Shown in pieces: positions 33,794-43,386 of a stretch of DNA of 47,982 nucleotides. Below the pieces are notes generated by a model. The model searched no databases. It was given only the letters and a program-made list of their open reading frames with translations, and was not told the DNA's origin. Each line of letters starts with the position of its first letter. The first letter of the stretch is position 1. Made by a program: the position numbers and the translations under genes. The DNA comes from Acetatifactor muris. GTDB lineage: Bacteria > Bacillota > Clostridia > Lachnospirales > Lachnospiraceae. The stretch lies in assembly GCA_023663635.1 (NCBI GenBank), contig JAMPHD010000020.1, positions 1-47,982 on the forward strand, given 5' to 3'.

Positions 33794-35266
33794 TCACAGG
33801 ATCTCAAACACTTTCCTGCACGCGGGATAAATCTCCTTAAACTTCGCGTAGCGGCTGTCATATTTGGCCACCAATACAGGATCCGGCTCGATGGTCTCCG
33901 TCACCTTCACAATACTCTCCGCGGCAGCCTCCACGGTGAGGTACTCCCCGCAGGCCACGGCTGCCAACATGGCTGCCCCCAACGCCGGCCCCTCCTCGCT
34001 CTCCATGACATCCACCTTCAGATTCATGATGTTGGCGATCATCTTTTTCCAGAGAGGACTCTTGGCGCCGCCGCCGCAGATCTTGGTGCGCTCAGGACAG
34101 ATCCCCAGAGACCTCGCCACCTCCAGAGAGTCCCGCAGCGCGAACGCCACACCCTCCAGAACGGCCTGTGTCATATCCGCCGCGGAGGTATCCATGGTCA
34201 TGCCGATAAATGTTCCCCTGGCCTTGGGATCATTGTGGGGAGAGCGCTCCCCCATGAGATAGGGCAGGAAATAGACGGGATTTTCGCCCAATCTCTCCTC
34301 TGCGATCTCCCGTTGCGCAGTCCCGTAATCCGCTGTGCGCAGGATCTCCTCCATCCACCATTTATTGCAGGAGGCCGCGCTGAGCATACAGCCCATGAGA
34401 TGATAGCGGCCATCCGCATGGGCAAAGGAATGCAACGCGTTGTTTCTGTCCACACCGAATTTGCCGGAAGAGATAAAGATGGTGCCGCTGGTGCCCAGAG
34501 AGATATTGCAGCGGCCGTCTCCCACCGTGCCTGTTCCCACGGCTGCCGCCGCATTGTCCCCGGCTCCCGCCGCCACCGCGCAGTTCGCGGGCAGTCCCAA
34601 TTCCGCCGCTGTCTCGGGCAACACACATCCCACTTTCTCATAGCTCTCATAGCAGCGCGCGAGCCAACTCTCCTTCACATCACAGATCTCACACATCTCC
34701 TTGGACCAACAGCGGTTCTGCACATCAAACAGCAACATGCCGGAGGCATCCGACACATCGGTACAATGTACGCCGGTGAGTTTGTAAGCGATATAGTCCT
34801 TGGGCAGCATGATCTTGGCAATGCGGGCAAAATTCTCAGGCTCCTTATCTCTGACCCAGAGAATCTTGGGCGCCGTGAAACCGGTGAAAGAAATGTTGGC
34901 CGTACAGGCGGACAATTTCTCCCTGCCGATCACCTCATTCAGATAATCGCATTCCTCCACGGTCCTTCCGTCATTCCACAGAATAGCCGGACGGATCACC
35001 TCATCTCTCTCGTCCAACAATACCAGACCGTGCATCTGGCCGCCAAAACTGATACCCGCCACCTGAGAGACATCCGCCCCCTGCAGCAGTTCCCTGATTC
35101 CCGCCTTGGTCTGCTCCCACCAGTCGGAGGGATCCTGCTCCGACCAGCCGGGATGCGGGAAGTATAGCGGATATTCCTTGGACACGATATTCCGGATGTT
35201 TCCCCCGGAATCCATGAGCAAAAGTTTCACCGCAGATGTCCCCAGATCCACTCCAATATACAGCAT
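33794..35266 (-). CDS. xylB: xylulokinase
   Basis: 490 residues of the FGGY carbohydrate kinase family. The ATP/sugar start LYIGVDLGTSAVKLLLMD, the sugar-binding GISFGGQMHGLVLLD, the Asp-containing GAGDNAAAAVGTG, and the FGGY-type region KICGGGAKSPLWKKMIA (adenosine loop) are all visible; the pattern is that of XylB rather than glycerol or rhamnulose kinase. AAGGA lies 8 nt before ATG 35266. It follows the transglutaminase gene by 35 nt with no obvious promoter and precedes the isomerase by 79 nt. It phosphorylates the ketose made by the isomerase for entry into the pentose phosphate pathway. Confidence 0.92.
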   Translation of the reverse strand: MLYIGVDLGTSAVKLLLMDSGGNIRNIVSKEYPLYFPHPGWSEQDPSDWWEQTKAGIRELLQGADVSQVAGISFGGQMHGLVLLDERDEVIRPAILWNDGRTVEECDYLNEVIGREKLSACTANISFTGFTAPKILWVRDKEPENFARIAKIMLPKDYIAYKLTGVHCTDVSDASGMLLFDVQNRCWSKEMCEICDVKESWLARCYESYEKVGCVLPETAAELGLPANCAVAAGAGDNAAAAVGTGTVGDGRCNISLGTSGTIFISSGKFGVDRNNALHSFAHADGRYHLMGCMLSAASCNKWWMEEILRTADYGTAQREIAEERLGENPVYFLPYLMGERSPHNDPKARGTFIGMTMDTSAADMTQAVLEGVAFALRDSLEVARSLGICPERTKICGGGAKSPLWKKMIANIMNLKVDVMESEEGPALGAAMLAAVACGEYLTVEAAAESIVKVTETIEPDPVLVAKYDSRYAKFKEIYPACRKVFEIL

Positions 35267-35301
35267 ATGTCTCATCCTTTCCGCCGCCTGTGCGGCTGTA
35301 C

Positions 35302-37530
35302 TTATTTCATCCGCTTGACCGGACGGCTGCGCGCAAGTTTCCTCCTCAATCCGCGCAGTTCCCCATACAATCTCTCATAATCATGATCCGTCTCTCCCGC
35401 AAAGAATGCCTGATAAAGACTTTGCTCCAACTCCTCGGATATCTCCAAGCCATAGATTTGCCGCATCCTGTCCAACTGTTGCCGCAGGGTCCGCAGAGAC
35501 CGGTAATCCTGATGTTTCTTGGCCAACCGTCTCTGAATCCGCGAATATTCCAACTTGGCTCTCTCCCTCCCCGGAAGGCGGCTCTCCCGTCTCACGCGCA
35601 GCCCCTGCACCACGGTGAACACTATCACCGCCAACACGGCCGCCAGAAGCAGCAGATAAGTAATCCCGCTCAACGCTCCCTCCAGATAGGCTCCCAGAAC
35701 TCCCGTCCCCAAATCCACATTCAGATCTCCTTCATCGGAGTTCACATTCATAAAAGCGTCCCAGAAAGAAGTGGTATCCTGCTCCGCGGAGGACGGAGTG
35801 GGATCCATCACTACCCATCCGCAGCCCTCCACATAATACTCCACCCACGCATGGGCATAGGCATCCGGAATCTCCATTTCCACCAATGCCGTCTCTCCCA
35901 ACGGGGAATAGCCGTCATAATAATCCGCGTAATCCGCCCCTTCCACCAACAGGCCGTCCTCCACCACATTCAGATAGGAAAAAGCATATCCTTCCACATA
36001 GCGCGCAGGGATTCCCATGTTGCGCAGCAGCATGGTGCCCGCCGAGGCGAAATGAGCACAATACCCTCTCTTGTTCTGCAGCAGGAAATATGTGATGTAA
36101 TCCGTCCTTCTGTAATTATAACCCGGACGGAGGGTGTAGGAATAGTTCTCCTGAAAATACGCGATAATCTGAGCCGCGATCTCCTCCGGCGTCCCCGAAA
36201 GTCCCGCCTCCTCACATACCTGTTGCACCGCCGCCAGACAGCTGTCCGGCACCTGCAGATAACCGCTGCCCGGCCAATCCGGCAACATACTCACATCTCC
36301 TGTGTCAGGGTAATAGACATAAGTGGTCACATTGCCCTGTCTCTGAATCTCATCATAATCCGTATAGTAGGGGCGGTACTCATATACAGCCGAAGCTCCC
36401 GCTCTCTCCACTTCCATGACGCCTCTGCCCTGCAGGAAATCACCGCCCTGTCCCCCCTGATAGGTTTCTTTGCGGCTCATCATGGTCGATTCCATCCGGC
36501 CGTCATCCGGCCACTCTTCGTCCGCCCTGCTCCATCTCGTACCCTCATAACTCATGCCCGTGAACGCCTTCAGATAGATCGGATCAAAGCTGTAAGGCGT
36601 ATACCGCACGATCAGATCCGTCTCCCCGCTGGGGACCACGGACGACCCCTGGCTGAGCACTCCGCCGCTGATGCCCGCTCCGGTCTGCCCCCGCTGAAAC
36701 AGAGCTGCCAGACCGTATTGAGCAATATTCCCAATACTCTCCTCCGATGCCCTCTTGGAGGCATTGGCCGGCATTATCCGATCATAATTGCTTTCCGGCA
36801 TCAGAAAGGAGATCCCGCGCAAAATTATAACCGTCACCACCATGGCCAAGGGCAGCACATACCGCATCTGCCCCGACAGGTGTTCCCTGACGTCGCCGCT
36901 CCGCAATACCACTGCGGCCGCGTAACCGGTGAACAAAAAGATCATATAGATGAGCGCCGGAGATCTCTCCAGATAAAGAGGGATCACATAGGGGGTGAAG
37001 GTCAGTACAAAAAGTCTCAAAAGATTGCATTTGTACTGTAAATAGATGTTGAACAGCATCGTCCCCACCAGACCAATGAACAGGACAAAGATCGTGACGG
37101 TCAGATACTCTTCCTCCACCACCAGAGTGTATTCCGTACCGCCGCTGACACCCAGATAATCTCTGGCCACCGCGTAAATTTGGTTGAGTATGGAATAATA
37201 TCCGCTGTTGATGACCCAATAATTGGTGGATGCCATATAAATATAGCCTCCAAAGAACACCAGACCGCACAGATTGGTCAGCCATCTCTTTCCCGTCTCA
37301 TAGACCGCGCTCAGAAGTAAGGACAACAGTAAAAGCGCCAAAATGCAGATGCCCTTATTGTATTCTATCTCAAAAGCGGACAGAAAGCCGCCCAACGCGC
37401 CGTATACGAGTAGGAAAATAAGCAGCGCCTTGGCCAACGCCGCCCAAAAGTCATATTTTCGATCCCCCGATACCTCCGACAGGGCCAGTTCCGGCTCTCT
37501 CCTGTCCTTTTTTCTATTGAATATACGCAC
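35302..37530 (-). CDS. transglutaminase-like membrane protein (TgpA/DUF3488 type)
   Basis: 742 residues. The N-terminal third has about six spans (for example ALLIFLLVYGALGGFLSAF and TIFVLFIGLVGTMLFNIYL). An outside transglutaminase-like domain follows with the Cys-His-Asp triad: Cys near residue 490 in RGYCAHFASAGT, His near 561 in YAHAWVEYY, Asp near 576 in VVMDPTP. Another span (YLLLLAAVLAVIVFTVVQGL) and a basic helical tail complete it. This arrangement, with MoxR and DUF58 genes upstream in the same operon, is widespread; the complex is thought to act on exported proteins or the envelope. It overlaps the DUF58 gene by 17 nt. Confidence 0.87.
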   Translation of the reverse strand: MRIFNRKKDRREPELALSEVSGDRKYDFWAALAKALLIFLLVYGALGGFLSAFEIEYNKGICILALLLLSLLLSAVYETGKRWLTNLCGLVFFGGYIYMASTNYWVINSGYYSILNQIYAVARDYLGVSGGTEYTLVVEEEYLTVTIFVLFIGLVGTMLFNIYLQYKCNLLRLFVLTFTPYVIPLYLERSPALIYMIFLFTGYAAAVVLRSGDVREHLSGQMRYVLPLAMVVTVIILRGISFLMPESNYDRIMPANASKRASEESIGNIAQYGLAALFQRGQTGAGISGGVLSQGSSVVPSGETDLIVRYTPYSFDPIYLKAFTGMSYEGTRWSRADEEWPDDGRMESTMMSRKETYQGGQGGDFLQGRGVMEVERAGASAVYEYRPYYTDYDEIQRQGNVTTYVYYPDTGDVSMLPDWPGSGYLQVPDSCLAAVQQVCEEAGLSGTPEEIAAQIIAYFQENYSYTLRPGYNYRRTDYITYFLLQNKRGYCAHFASAGTMLLRNMGIPARYVEGYAFSYLNVVEDGLLVEGADYADYYDGYSPLGETALVEMEIPDAYAHAWVEYYVEGCGWVVMDPTPSSAEQDTTSFWDAFMNVNSDEGDLNVDLGTGVLGAYLEGALSGITYLLLLAAVLAVIVFTVVQGLRVRRESRLPGRERAKLEYSRIQRRLAKKHQDYRSLRTLRQQLDRMRQIYGLEISEELEQSLYQAFFAGETDHDYERLYGELRGLRRKLARSRPVKRMK

Positions 37531-38560
37531 CCCTGTATTCCCCTGTCTGAACCCGTATATAACTCTCTCCCGGATGCTCTATGGACATCTGTTCTTCCAC
37601 GAAACCCGGCCGATACAGCCCGCTACTGCTCAAGATCTCGCTCAAGGCATACTCCAACTCTCCCTGCTCGGCCACAAAGCGTCCTCTCAGGACTCCTGCC
37701 CGCTCCGCGCTCCCCCGCCCCGGCCAATAGAGTTGGATGGGATATTCCCTGCTCAACAGAAGTCTGCACAACCCGTACAGCGATTCCATCAGACCGTCGT
37801 TCTGTTCCCTGTCTTCCCCGAGGGGCAGCAATACATTGATCTTCTCCCGTCCGGTGGCCAGTCGCTCCCGCACCATCCACTTGCCCTGCTTGGCGGAAAG
37901 TTTCCAGTGAATACTCTTCAGCTCATCCCCGGGAATATACTCACGGATCTCATATTCCGGATTGTAGTCGGTTCCCCGTCTCTTGATCTCATTCTCCTTG
38001 GGAAAACCCTGCACAAAGCTGTAAATCTCCTCCCGGTCCTCACCCTCCGCAAAACCGGGCCAGACGATCACATCGGCTCCCGTCTTCCTGCAGTCTGTCA
38101 GATAAAAGAGGTGTAACAGATCATACACCCGAAACTCCTCAATCCCCACTTCCACCAGTCCCGCGTATCGGCTGCTCAGAAAATGCCGTATCTCGCTTCC
38201 GCTTGAAGGCGCCACCCACAGATGTGCCCGCTTGCGCTCCGCATACCCCGTGAACACATTTTTCCAACTGTAGATCATTTCCGCCGTAAATCCCGCCAGC
38301 CTTCCGGGATTGCCCACCCGGACATTGAAACTGAAAGAAGTATCCCTGCCCACCCGATTGGTCGGCAACACTGCCTCCACACAGAGCCTGTCCCGATTGT
38401 ACCACAACAACCCGACAGAGATCACCGCGCCGCACGCCAGAAGGATCATGCCCATAAACAGCATGTAACTGCGAAAATAATTCCACATCCAAAAGAACAA
38501 CGCGAACAATATGAAGAACCGCAGGGCTCCCTTTATACTCAGTCGCAGCTTTCTCTTCAT
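37514..38560 (-). CDS. DUF58 protein
   Basis: 348 residues. Two adjacent spans near the N terminus (LRFFILFALFFWMWNYF and MLFMGMILLACGAVISVGLLW) are followed by a beta-rich region. The DUF58 core follows, with RRGTDYNPEYEIREYIPGDELKSIHWKLSAKQGKWMVRE, the diagnostic block of the family. A vWA-like end follows. The start codon at 38560 overlaps the moxR stop (TGATG), so translation is coupled. Works with the MoxR ATPase, which is thought to remodel or activate it. Confidence 0.88.
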   Translation of the reverse strand: MKRKLRLSIKGALRFFILFALFFWMWNYFRSYMLFMGMILLACGAVISVGLLWYNRDRLCVEAVLPTNRVGRDTSFSFNVRVGNPGRLAGFTAEMIYSWKNVFTGYAERKRAHLWVAPSSGSEIRHFLSSRYAGLVEVGIEEFRVYDLLHLFYLTDCRKTGADVIVWPGFAEGEDREEIYSFVQGFPKENEIKRRGTDYNPEYEIREYIPGDELKSIHWKLSAKQGKWMVRERLATGREKINVLLPLGEDREQNDGLMESLYGLCRLLLSREYPIQLYWPGRGSAERAGVLRGRFVAEQGELEYALSEILSSSGLYRPGFVEEQMSIEHPGESYIRVQTGEYRGAYIQ

Positions 38561-39480
38561 CAGACGGCGTGTATCCTTTCCGTAATTTCGATGATCACAT
38601 CCGACACATCCAAGCCCTCCGCCTTGGCTCGAGCATCCAAATGAATGCGATGCCTCCATACATCATCTATGACATTCAGCACATCTTCAGGCACCACATA
38701 ATCTCCGCCCCGCATCAGCGCCATGGATTTAGCCATCTTCAACAGCGCAATGCTCCCGCGGGGGCTGACTCCCAGAGAAATGCGGGGATCCTTGCGGGTC
38801 TCCTCCGTCAGATTGACGATATATTCGTTGATATTGTCCTCCACATGCATGTCTTCCGACTGTCTGCGCAATTCCAAAAAACGCTCCGTCGGGATCACGC
38901 TCTGCACCTGATCCAAACCCTGTCCGGCACTGCCCTTTAAAATATCCACCGCCGCCGCGTGGGAGGGATATCCCATGCTCACACAGATCAGGAAACGGTC
39001 CAACTGTGATTCCGGCAGCATCTGTGTGCCGGAAGAACCAAAGGGATTCTCCGTGGCGATCACCGTAAAGGGCTCCGGCAGCCTGTAAGTCACGCCGTCC
39101 ACCGTGGCCTTGGCCTCCTCCATCACCTCCAAAAGCGCCGACTGCGTCTTGGAGGAAGTCCTGTTCAGCTCGTCCGCCAGGAACAGATTACAGAAGACCG
39201 CACCCTGTCTGTACTCAAATTCTCCCGTACCGCTGTTGTACATGGTAAATCCTATGATGTCACTGGGCAACACATCCGGTGTGAACTGCATTCTCTTATA
39301 AGACAGATCCATGGATCTGCCCAAGGCCATGGCCAAAGTGGTCTTGCCCACCCCGGGAATATCCTCCAGAAGCACATGTCCTCCGGCCAACATGGCGGCA
39401 AGCACTTTGCGGATCACCTTGTCCTTGCCCTTTACCACCTTGTTCACTTCAGCAACGATCCGTTCCGTTTCCGTGTTCAT
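38560..39480 (-). CDS. MoxR-family AAA+ ATPase
   Basis: 306 residues. Walker A in EDIPGVGKTTLA (43-48), Walker B in NLFLADELNR, sensor 1 in VIATENPFGSSGT, and the C-terminal lid around VSPRGSIALLKMAKSMALMRG. A chaperone-like ATPase of the von Willebrand domain partners. The ATG at 39480 (AAAGGAAA upstream) gives the usual family length; the frame is open 63 nt further without support. First gene of the moxR-DUF58-TgpA operon, which runs on toward xylB. Confidence 0.92.
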   Translation of the reverse strand: MNTETERIVAEVNKVVKGKDKVIRKVLAAMLAGGHVLLEDIPGVGKTTLAMALGRSMDLSYKRMQFTPDVLPSDIIGFTMYNSGTGEFEYRQGAVFCNLFLADELNRTSSKTQSALLEVMEEAKATVDGVTYRLPEPFTVIATENPFGSSGTQMLPESQLDRFLICVSMGYPSHAAAVDILKGSAGQGLDQVQSVIPTERFLELRRQSEDMHVEDNINEYIVNLTEETRKDPRISLGVSPRGSIALLKMAKSMALMRGGDYVVPEDVLNVIDDVWRHRIHLDARAKAEGLDVSDVIIEITERIHAV

Positions 39481-39607
39481 CGGCCTGTTTCCTTTCTCAC
39501 ATATGATTACTAATAGTGTATCATTTTCATGGCGGATGTTCAAGAAAAATGCGATAGGTTACAAACTGCCTGGTTTATCAGCATTTTAGAAATAGTTTAT
39601 ACTTTTG

Positions 39608-39634
39608 TTAGCACTCACCCATTGACAGTGCTAA
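39608..39634. promoter_or_regulatory. CIRCE element (HrcA operator)
   Basis: TTAGCACTC, 9 nt, then CAGTGCTAA; the consensus right arm is GAGTGCTAA, so only one base differs. It overlaps the -35 box of the hsp20 promoter. HrcA, not encoded in this window, should repress the gene until heat shock. Confidence 0.88.
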
Positions 39635-39650
39635 CAATGCGTGTTATATT
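39622..39650 (+). promoter_or_regulatory. hsp20 promoter
   Basis: TTGACA at 39622-39627, a 17-nt spacer and TATATT at 39645-39650, partly inside the CIRCE element. Confidence 0.75.
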
Positions 39651-39699
39651 ACATATAGAACAAAACAACAGCACACATTTAGTAAAGGAGAGATGACTT

Positions 39700-40167
39700 A
39701 TGTTGATGCCGAGTACAAATGTTTTAAATAGTTTTTGGGGAGAAAATCTGTTTGAGGATTGGCCGGGGTTCCCGTTTGAGAGGGAGCTGTTTGGCGGCAA
39801 TCACCCGCTGTTTGGCAAGAACGCCTCCCATGGGATGAAGACGGATGTCCGTGAAAAAGAAGACGGCTATGAGGTGATGATCGATCTGCCCGGATACGCC
39901 AAGGATGAGATCAACGCCAAGTTGGACAACGGATACCTGACCATCTCCGCCTCCAAGGATTCCAACAAAGAAGAAAAGGATGAGAACGGCAGACTGATCC
40001 GTCAGGAGCGCTATATCGGCTCCATGAGCAGGAGTTTCTATGTGGGAGATGCCGTGACGCAGGAGGACATTAAGGCCAGATACGAGAACGGTATCCTGCA
40101 GTTGTCCATCCCCAAGAAGGATCCGAAGAAAGTGGAAGAGAATCACTTTATCGCCATTGAGGGATAA
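39700..40167 (+). CDS. small heat-shock protein, Hsp20/alpha-crystallin family
   Basis: 155 residues. The N-terminal arm is rich in Phe and Pro. The alpha-crystallin domain runs from KTDVREKEDGYEVMIDLPG through NGYLTISASKDS and GSMSRSFYVGD to ENGILQLSIPKKD, the strand order of the family. It holds unfolding proteins in a refoldable state. AAAGGAG precedes the ATG at 39700; the ATG at 39706 is a possible alternative. The CIRCE element at its promoter predicts heat control. It converges with the rrf2 gene, 9 nt apart. Confidence 0.93.
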   Translation: MLMPSTNVLNSFWGENLFEDWPGFPFERELFGGNHPLFGKNASHGMKTDVREKEDGYEVMIDLPGYAKDEINAKLDNGYLTISASKDSNKEEKDENGRLIRQERYIGSMSRSFYVGDAVTQEDIKARYENGILQLSIPKKDPKKVEENHFIAIEG

Positions 40168-40176
40168 GCTTTGCCA

Positions 40177-40617
40177 TCAGATGCTGTAGTCGGACATTCC
40201 CATACGCTTTTTGTGGCGATCCGCCAGATCGGCGATGGTGACACCGTCCACTACGGCATCTATGGCTTGGGCCAACTCTTTCCAGACTTCCAGAGTCTCG
40301 CAGATGTCACATCTTTCACAAGTGTCTTTTCCCGCCTCCAAACAGGCCACGGGCGCAAGGCTGCCCTCCGTTACCCTGAGCACCATGCCCACCGTGTAGT
40401 CCTCCGGAGATCCGGTCAGACGATAGCCGCCCTGAGCCCCGCGGACGCTTTTGACAAAGCCCGCGCGGCTCAGAGCCGCAATGATCTGTTCCAGATATTT
40501 TTCGGAAATACTCTGTCTTGCGGCAATTTCTTTTACTTTGATACATTCTCCGGTATCATGCAGAGCAAGATCCAACATGACCCGCACGGCATATCTGCCC
40601 TTTGTGGAAATTTTCAT
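40177..40617 (-). CDS. Rrf2-family transcriptional regulator (IscR/CymR-like)
   Basis: 146 residues. The winged helix (MKISTKGRYAVRVMLDLALH, then IAARQSISEKYLEQIIAALSRAGFVKSVRGAQGGY) is classical Rrf2. A Cys cluster follows: CLEAGKDTCERCDIC, with four cysteines, which could bind an Fe-S cluster or sense thiols. The gene is last in a minus-strand row after cysK and metNIQ, so a role as the sulfur-supply regulator of these genes is likely, comparable to CymR in Bacillus; the Cys cluster is more like IscR. A candidate operator lies at 44389-44407. Confidence 0.85.
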   Translation of the reverse strand: MKISTKGRYAVRVMLDLALHDTGECIKVKEIAARQSISEKYLEQIIAALSRAGFVKSVRGAQGGYRLTGSPEDYTVGMVLRVTEGSLAPVACLEAGKDTCERCDICETLEVWKELAQAIDAVVDGVTIADLADRHKKRMGMSDYSI

Positions 40618-40679
40618 ACTTCCTCACATTCTGCTGTGTCTGCAGCATTTCCAAACATTCGGAACTCAGCGCCCTGACC

Positions 40680-41498
40680 TCAGTCAAAAGGAATAACGCC
40701 GCCGTTATAATTGTCTATGATGTACTGTCTGATCGCATCGGACTTCAGCGCAGCCACCAGAGCCTTGGTCTTATCGCTGTTCTCATTGCCTTCTTTGACG
40801 GCGATGACATTCACATAAGTGGCAGCGGCCTCAGACTCGGAACTCTCATATACCAGAGCATTCTCCGCAACGGAATACCCCGCCTCCATCGCATAGTTTC
40901 CGTTCATAACGGCAAAGGATACATCGGGCAGAGTTCTGGGGATCTGCGCGGACTCCAACTCGACCAGCTCAATGTTGTAAGGATTCTCCACAATGTCCAG
41001 TTTCGTGGCGGTGAGTCCCACGCCCTCCTTCAGAGTGATGTAGCCGTTGTCCTGCAAAAGCAGCAATGCTCTCGCCTCATTGGTGGTGTCATTGGGAACG
41101 GCGATGGTCGCACCCTGCATCTTGGACAGATCGGACTCCTTTCCGGGATAGAGGCCAAAGGGCTCATAGTGGATCCCGCCGGCATTCACCAGATGTGTAC
41201 CGTTTTTCTCATTGAACTCATTCAAATAAGGAATGTGCTGGAAGTAATTCGCATCAAAATCTCCTGCCTCCACCACATTGTTGGGCTGGATGTAGTCGTC
41301 GAATACTTTGATCTCCAATGTGTAACCCTGCTCCTCCAAGATCGGCTTTGCCTGCTCCAAGAGCTCTGCGTGAGGCACGGCAGAAGCCGCCACCGTGATC
41401 GTCTTGTCCTCCGTGCTGTCGTCCTTGTTGCCGCATCCGGTCAGCGCGCTCACACCCAATGCTGCCACTGCGATCCATGCCAAAATTTTCTTTCTCAT
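40680..41498 (-). CDS. metQ: methionine ABC transporter substrate-binding lipoprotein
   Basis: 272 residues. A lipoprotein signal (WIAVAALGVSALTGC, lipobox LTGC) anchors it outside. The NlpA/MetQ fold is seen from ITVAASAVPHAELLEQAKP, the DYIQPNNVVEAGDFDANYFQHIPYL block and GIHYEPFGLYPGK. It presents D- or L-methionine to MetNI. AGGAG precedes the ATG. The 79-nt gap after metI holds a short hairpin CGGC/GCCG followed by TTTT, which could lower its level or act as a weak terminator. Confidence 0.93.
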   Translation of the reverse strand: MRKKILAWIAVAALGVSALTGCGNKDDSTEDKTITVAASAVPHAELLEQAKPILEEQGYTLEIKVFDDYIQPNNVVEAGDFDANYFQHIPYLNEFNEKNGTHLVNAGGIHYEPFGLYPGKESDLSKMQGATIAVPNDTTNEARALLLLQDNGYITLKEGVGLTATKLDIVENPYNIELVELESAQIPRTLPDVSFAVMNGNYAMEAGYSVAENALVYESSESEAAATYVNVIAVKEGNENSDKTKALVAALKSDAIRQYIIDNYNGGVIPFD

Positions 41499-41577
41499 AA
41501 TGTTCTCCTCTTTTCCTGTTTTCCTTTTTGCTGCTTTTGACAGCTTTTATGCAAAACGGCGAATGCCGATTGCTTCA

Positions 41578-42255
41578 TCATTTCAGCCTCCGGTCTATCT
41601 TCTTGGCCAGCTTGGTACCCGCCCACTGCATGATCTGCACCAATACCACCAACAGGATCACCGTCACGAACATGACATCCAACTGATAGCGGTTATAACC
41701 GTAGGTGATGGCCGTGGCCCCCAGGCCTCCGCCTCCTATGATACCCGCCATGGCCGAGTAGCCCAACACCGTTCCCAAGGCGATGGTACCGCCCACGATC
41801 AGAGAAGTCCGGGCCTCCCCGATCAGAACCTTGATGATGATGGTCCACAGACTCGCGCCCATACTCTGCGCCGCCTCGATCACGCCCTTGTCCACCTCCA
41901 ACAGAGAGGATTCCACCATGCGCGCGATAAAGGGAGCCGCCGCCAATGTCAGCGGCACAATGGTGGCCGTGGGGCCGTAAGTCTTGCCCACCAACGCCCG
42001 GGTGAAGGGGAGTACCATGATCAACAGGATCAAAAACGGGATGCTGCGCACGATATTGGCCACAAAATCCAATGCTTTGTATACCCATCTGTTGGGCCGC
42101 AGTCCGTCTTTGGCCGTGATCACCAGGACCACTCCCATGGGCAGTCCCAAAGCATAGCCCAACAGAGTTGACACAAGTGTCATGTACAGTGTGGCGAGTA
42201 TATCTCCGCCCAACATCTTCCATACCGCCGGCTGCAGGATCATCAGATCAGACAT
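41578..42255 (-). CDS. metI: methionine ABC transporter permease
   Basis: 225 residues with five spans and the ABC coupling loop MVESSLLEVDKGVIEAAQSMGAS, typical of MetI, which contacts the ATPase. The ATG at 42255 overlaps the metN stop by 8 nt and has GGTGGAG upstream. It forms the channel for methionine uptake. Confidence 0.93.
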   Translation of the reverse strand: MSDLMILQPAVWKMLGGDILATLYMTLVSTLLGYALGLPMGVVLVITAKDGLRPNRWVYKALDFVANIVRSIPFLILLIMVLPFTRALVGKTYGPTATIVPLTLAAAPFIARMVESSLLEVDKGVIEAAQSMGASLWTIIIKVLIGEARTSLIVGGTIALGTVLGYSAMAGIIGGGGLGATAITYGYNRYQLDVMFVTVILLVVLVQIMQWAGTKLAKKIDRRLK

Positions 42256-43255
42256 AGGACTCCACCTCCTCCACCGCAAGCTTTCTCTCCCGGAGATAAT
42301 GTATCATACGGTTGGCCACCGTCTCATCCTCCGGAAGCTGCAGGATCATCTGTCCGTGGGCGATGCCTCCGATGTCCTTGGTGTCCGCCAACAGGATGTT
42401 CACGGGAGCTTTGCACTCCAACACCATATTGGCGATCACAGGCTCAAAGGAGGAGTTTTCACTAAATACAATGCGGATACACCGTTTGCCCGCCATCTCT
42501 CCCGCCTTGGCGTTCACCATGAACACCAGTTTCTTGGCCGCCCTGGTCTTGGGGCTCTTAAAGACCGTCTCCACCTCGCCATACTCCGCCAATTCTCCCG
42601 AGTCAATGATGGCCACATGGGAACAGATCTCCTGCACCACGCTCATCTCATGAGTGATGATGACGATGGTGATGCCAAATTCTTTGTTGATATCCTGCAG
42701 CAGTTTCAAAATCGACTTGGTCGTGGTGGGATCCAACGCGCTGGTGGCCTCATCACAGAGCAGGATCTTGGGATTGTTGGCCAATGCTCTTGCGATGGCC
42801 ACTCTCTGTTTCTGGCCGCCGGAGAGCTGTGCCGGATAGGCAAGAGCCTTCTCCTGCAGCCCGACGATCTCCAACAGTTCTCCCGCGCGCTTAACGGCGT
42901 CCGCCCGTTTGACCCCCGCTATGGACATGGGAAAGCAAACATTGTCCAATACGTTCTTCTGCATCAGCAGGTTAAAATGCTGAAAGATCATGGCGATGTC
43001 CGTCCGCACCACCCGCAGTTCCTTCTCCTTCAAAGTGGAGAGATCCTTATCCTCAATCCAAACCGTCCCGCTCGTAGGGCGCTCCAGAAAGTTCAGACAT
43101 CTCACCAATGTGGATTTGCCCGCGCCGCTCATACCGATGATGCCGTAGATGTCTCCTCTGTTGATGTCCAGATTGATACCTTTCAGAGCTTCCACCTGAT
43201 TGCCGTTGCCGATAAAAGTCTTCGTCACGTTCTGTATCCGAATGATCGGTTCCAT
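42248..43255 (-). CDS. metN: methionine ABC transporter ATP-binding protein
   Basis: 335 residues. Walker A GMSGAGKST, signature LSGGQKQRVAIARAL, Walker B KILLCDEATSALDP and the switch His in IVIITHEMSV are present. The C-terminal NIL domain (from about residue 255) is the regulatory methionine-binding part that shuts down transport when methionine is high. The start at 43255 has AAGGAAG; the frame is open 27 nt upstream without a site. The gene lies 131 nt downstream of cysK. No S-box riboswitch fits in that gap. Confidence 0.93.
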   Translation of the reverse strand: MEPIIRIQNVTKTFIGNGNQVEALKGINLDINRGDIYGIIGMSGAGKSTLVRCLNFLERPTSGTVWIEDKDLSTLKEKELRVVRTDIAMIFQHFNLLMQKNVLDNVCFPMSIAGVKRADAVKRAGELLEIVGLQEKALAYPAQLSGGQKQRVAIARALANNPKILLCDEATSALDPTTTKSILKLLQDINKEFGITIVIITHEMSVVQEICSHVAIIDSGELAEYGEVETVFKSPKTRAAKKLVFMVNAKAGEMAGKRCIRIVFSENSSFEPVIANMVLECKAPVNILLADTKDIGGIAHGQMILQLPEDETVANRMIHYLRERKLAVEEVESYV

Positions 43256-43386
43256 TGGTATCTTCCTTTCCTCAAAACTCATGTTTCAACGGAAATTTTA
43301 ACATGCCGGCGGCTTTCATGCAAGTATAAACAGCAATTCACAGACTAACTCCCGTAACTTCGGTCTGCGTCTCCCCAAGCTCCCTT

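Noticed and set aside
43256..43386. SAM (S-box) riboswitch in front of metN
   Set aside because: The gap is too short and lacks the multi-stem structure and a terminator.
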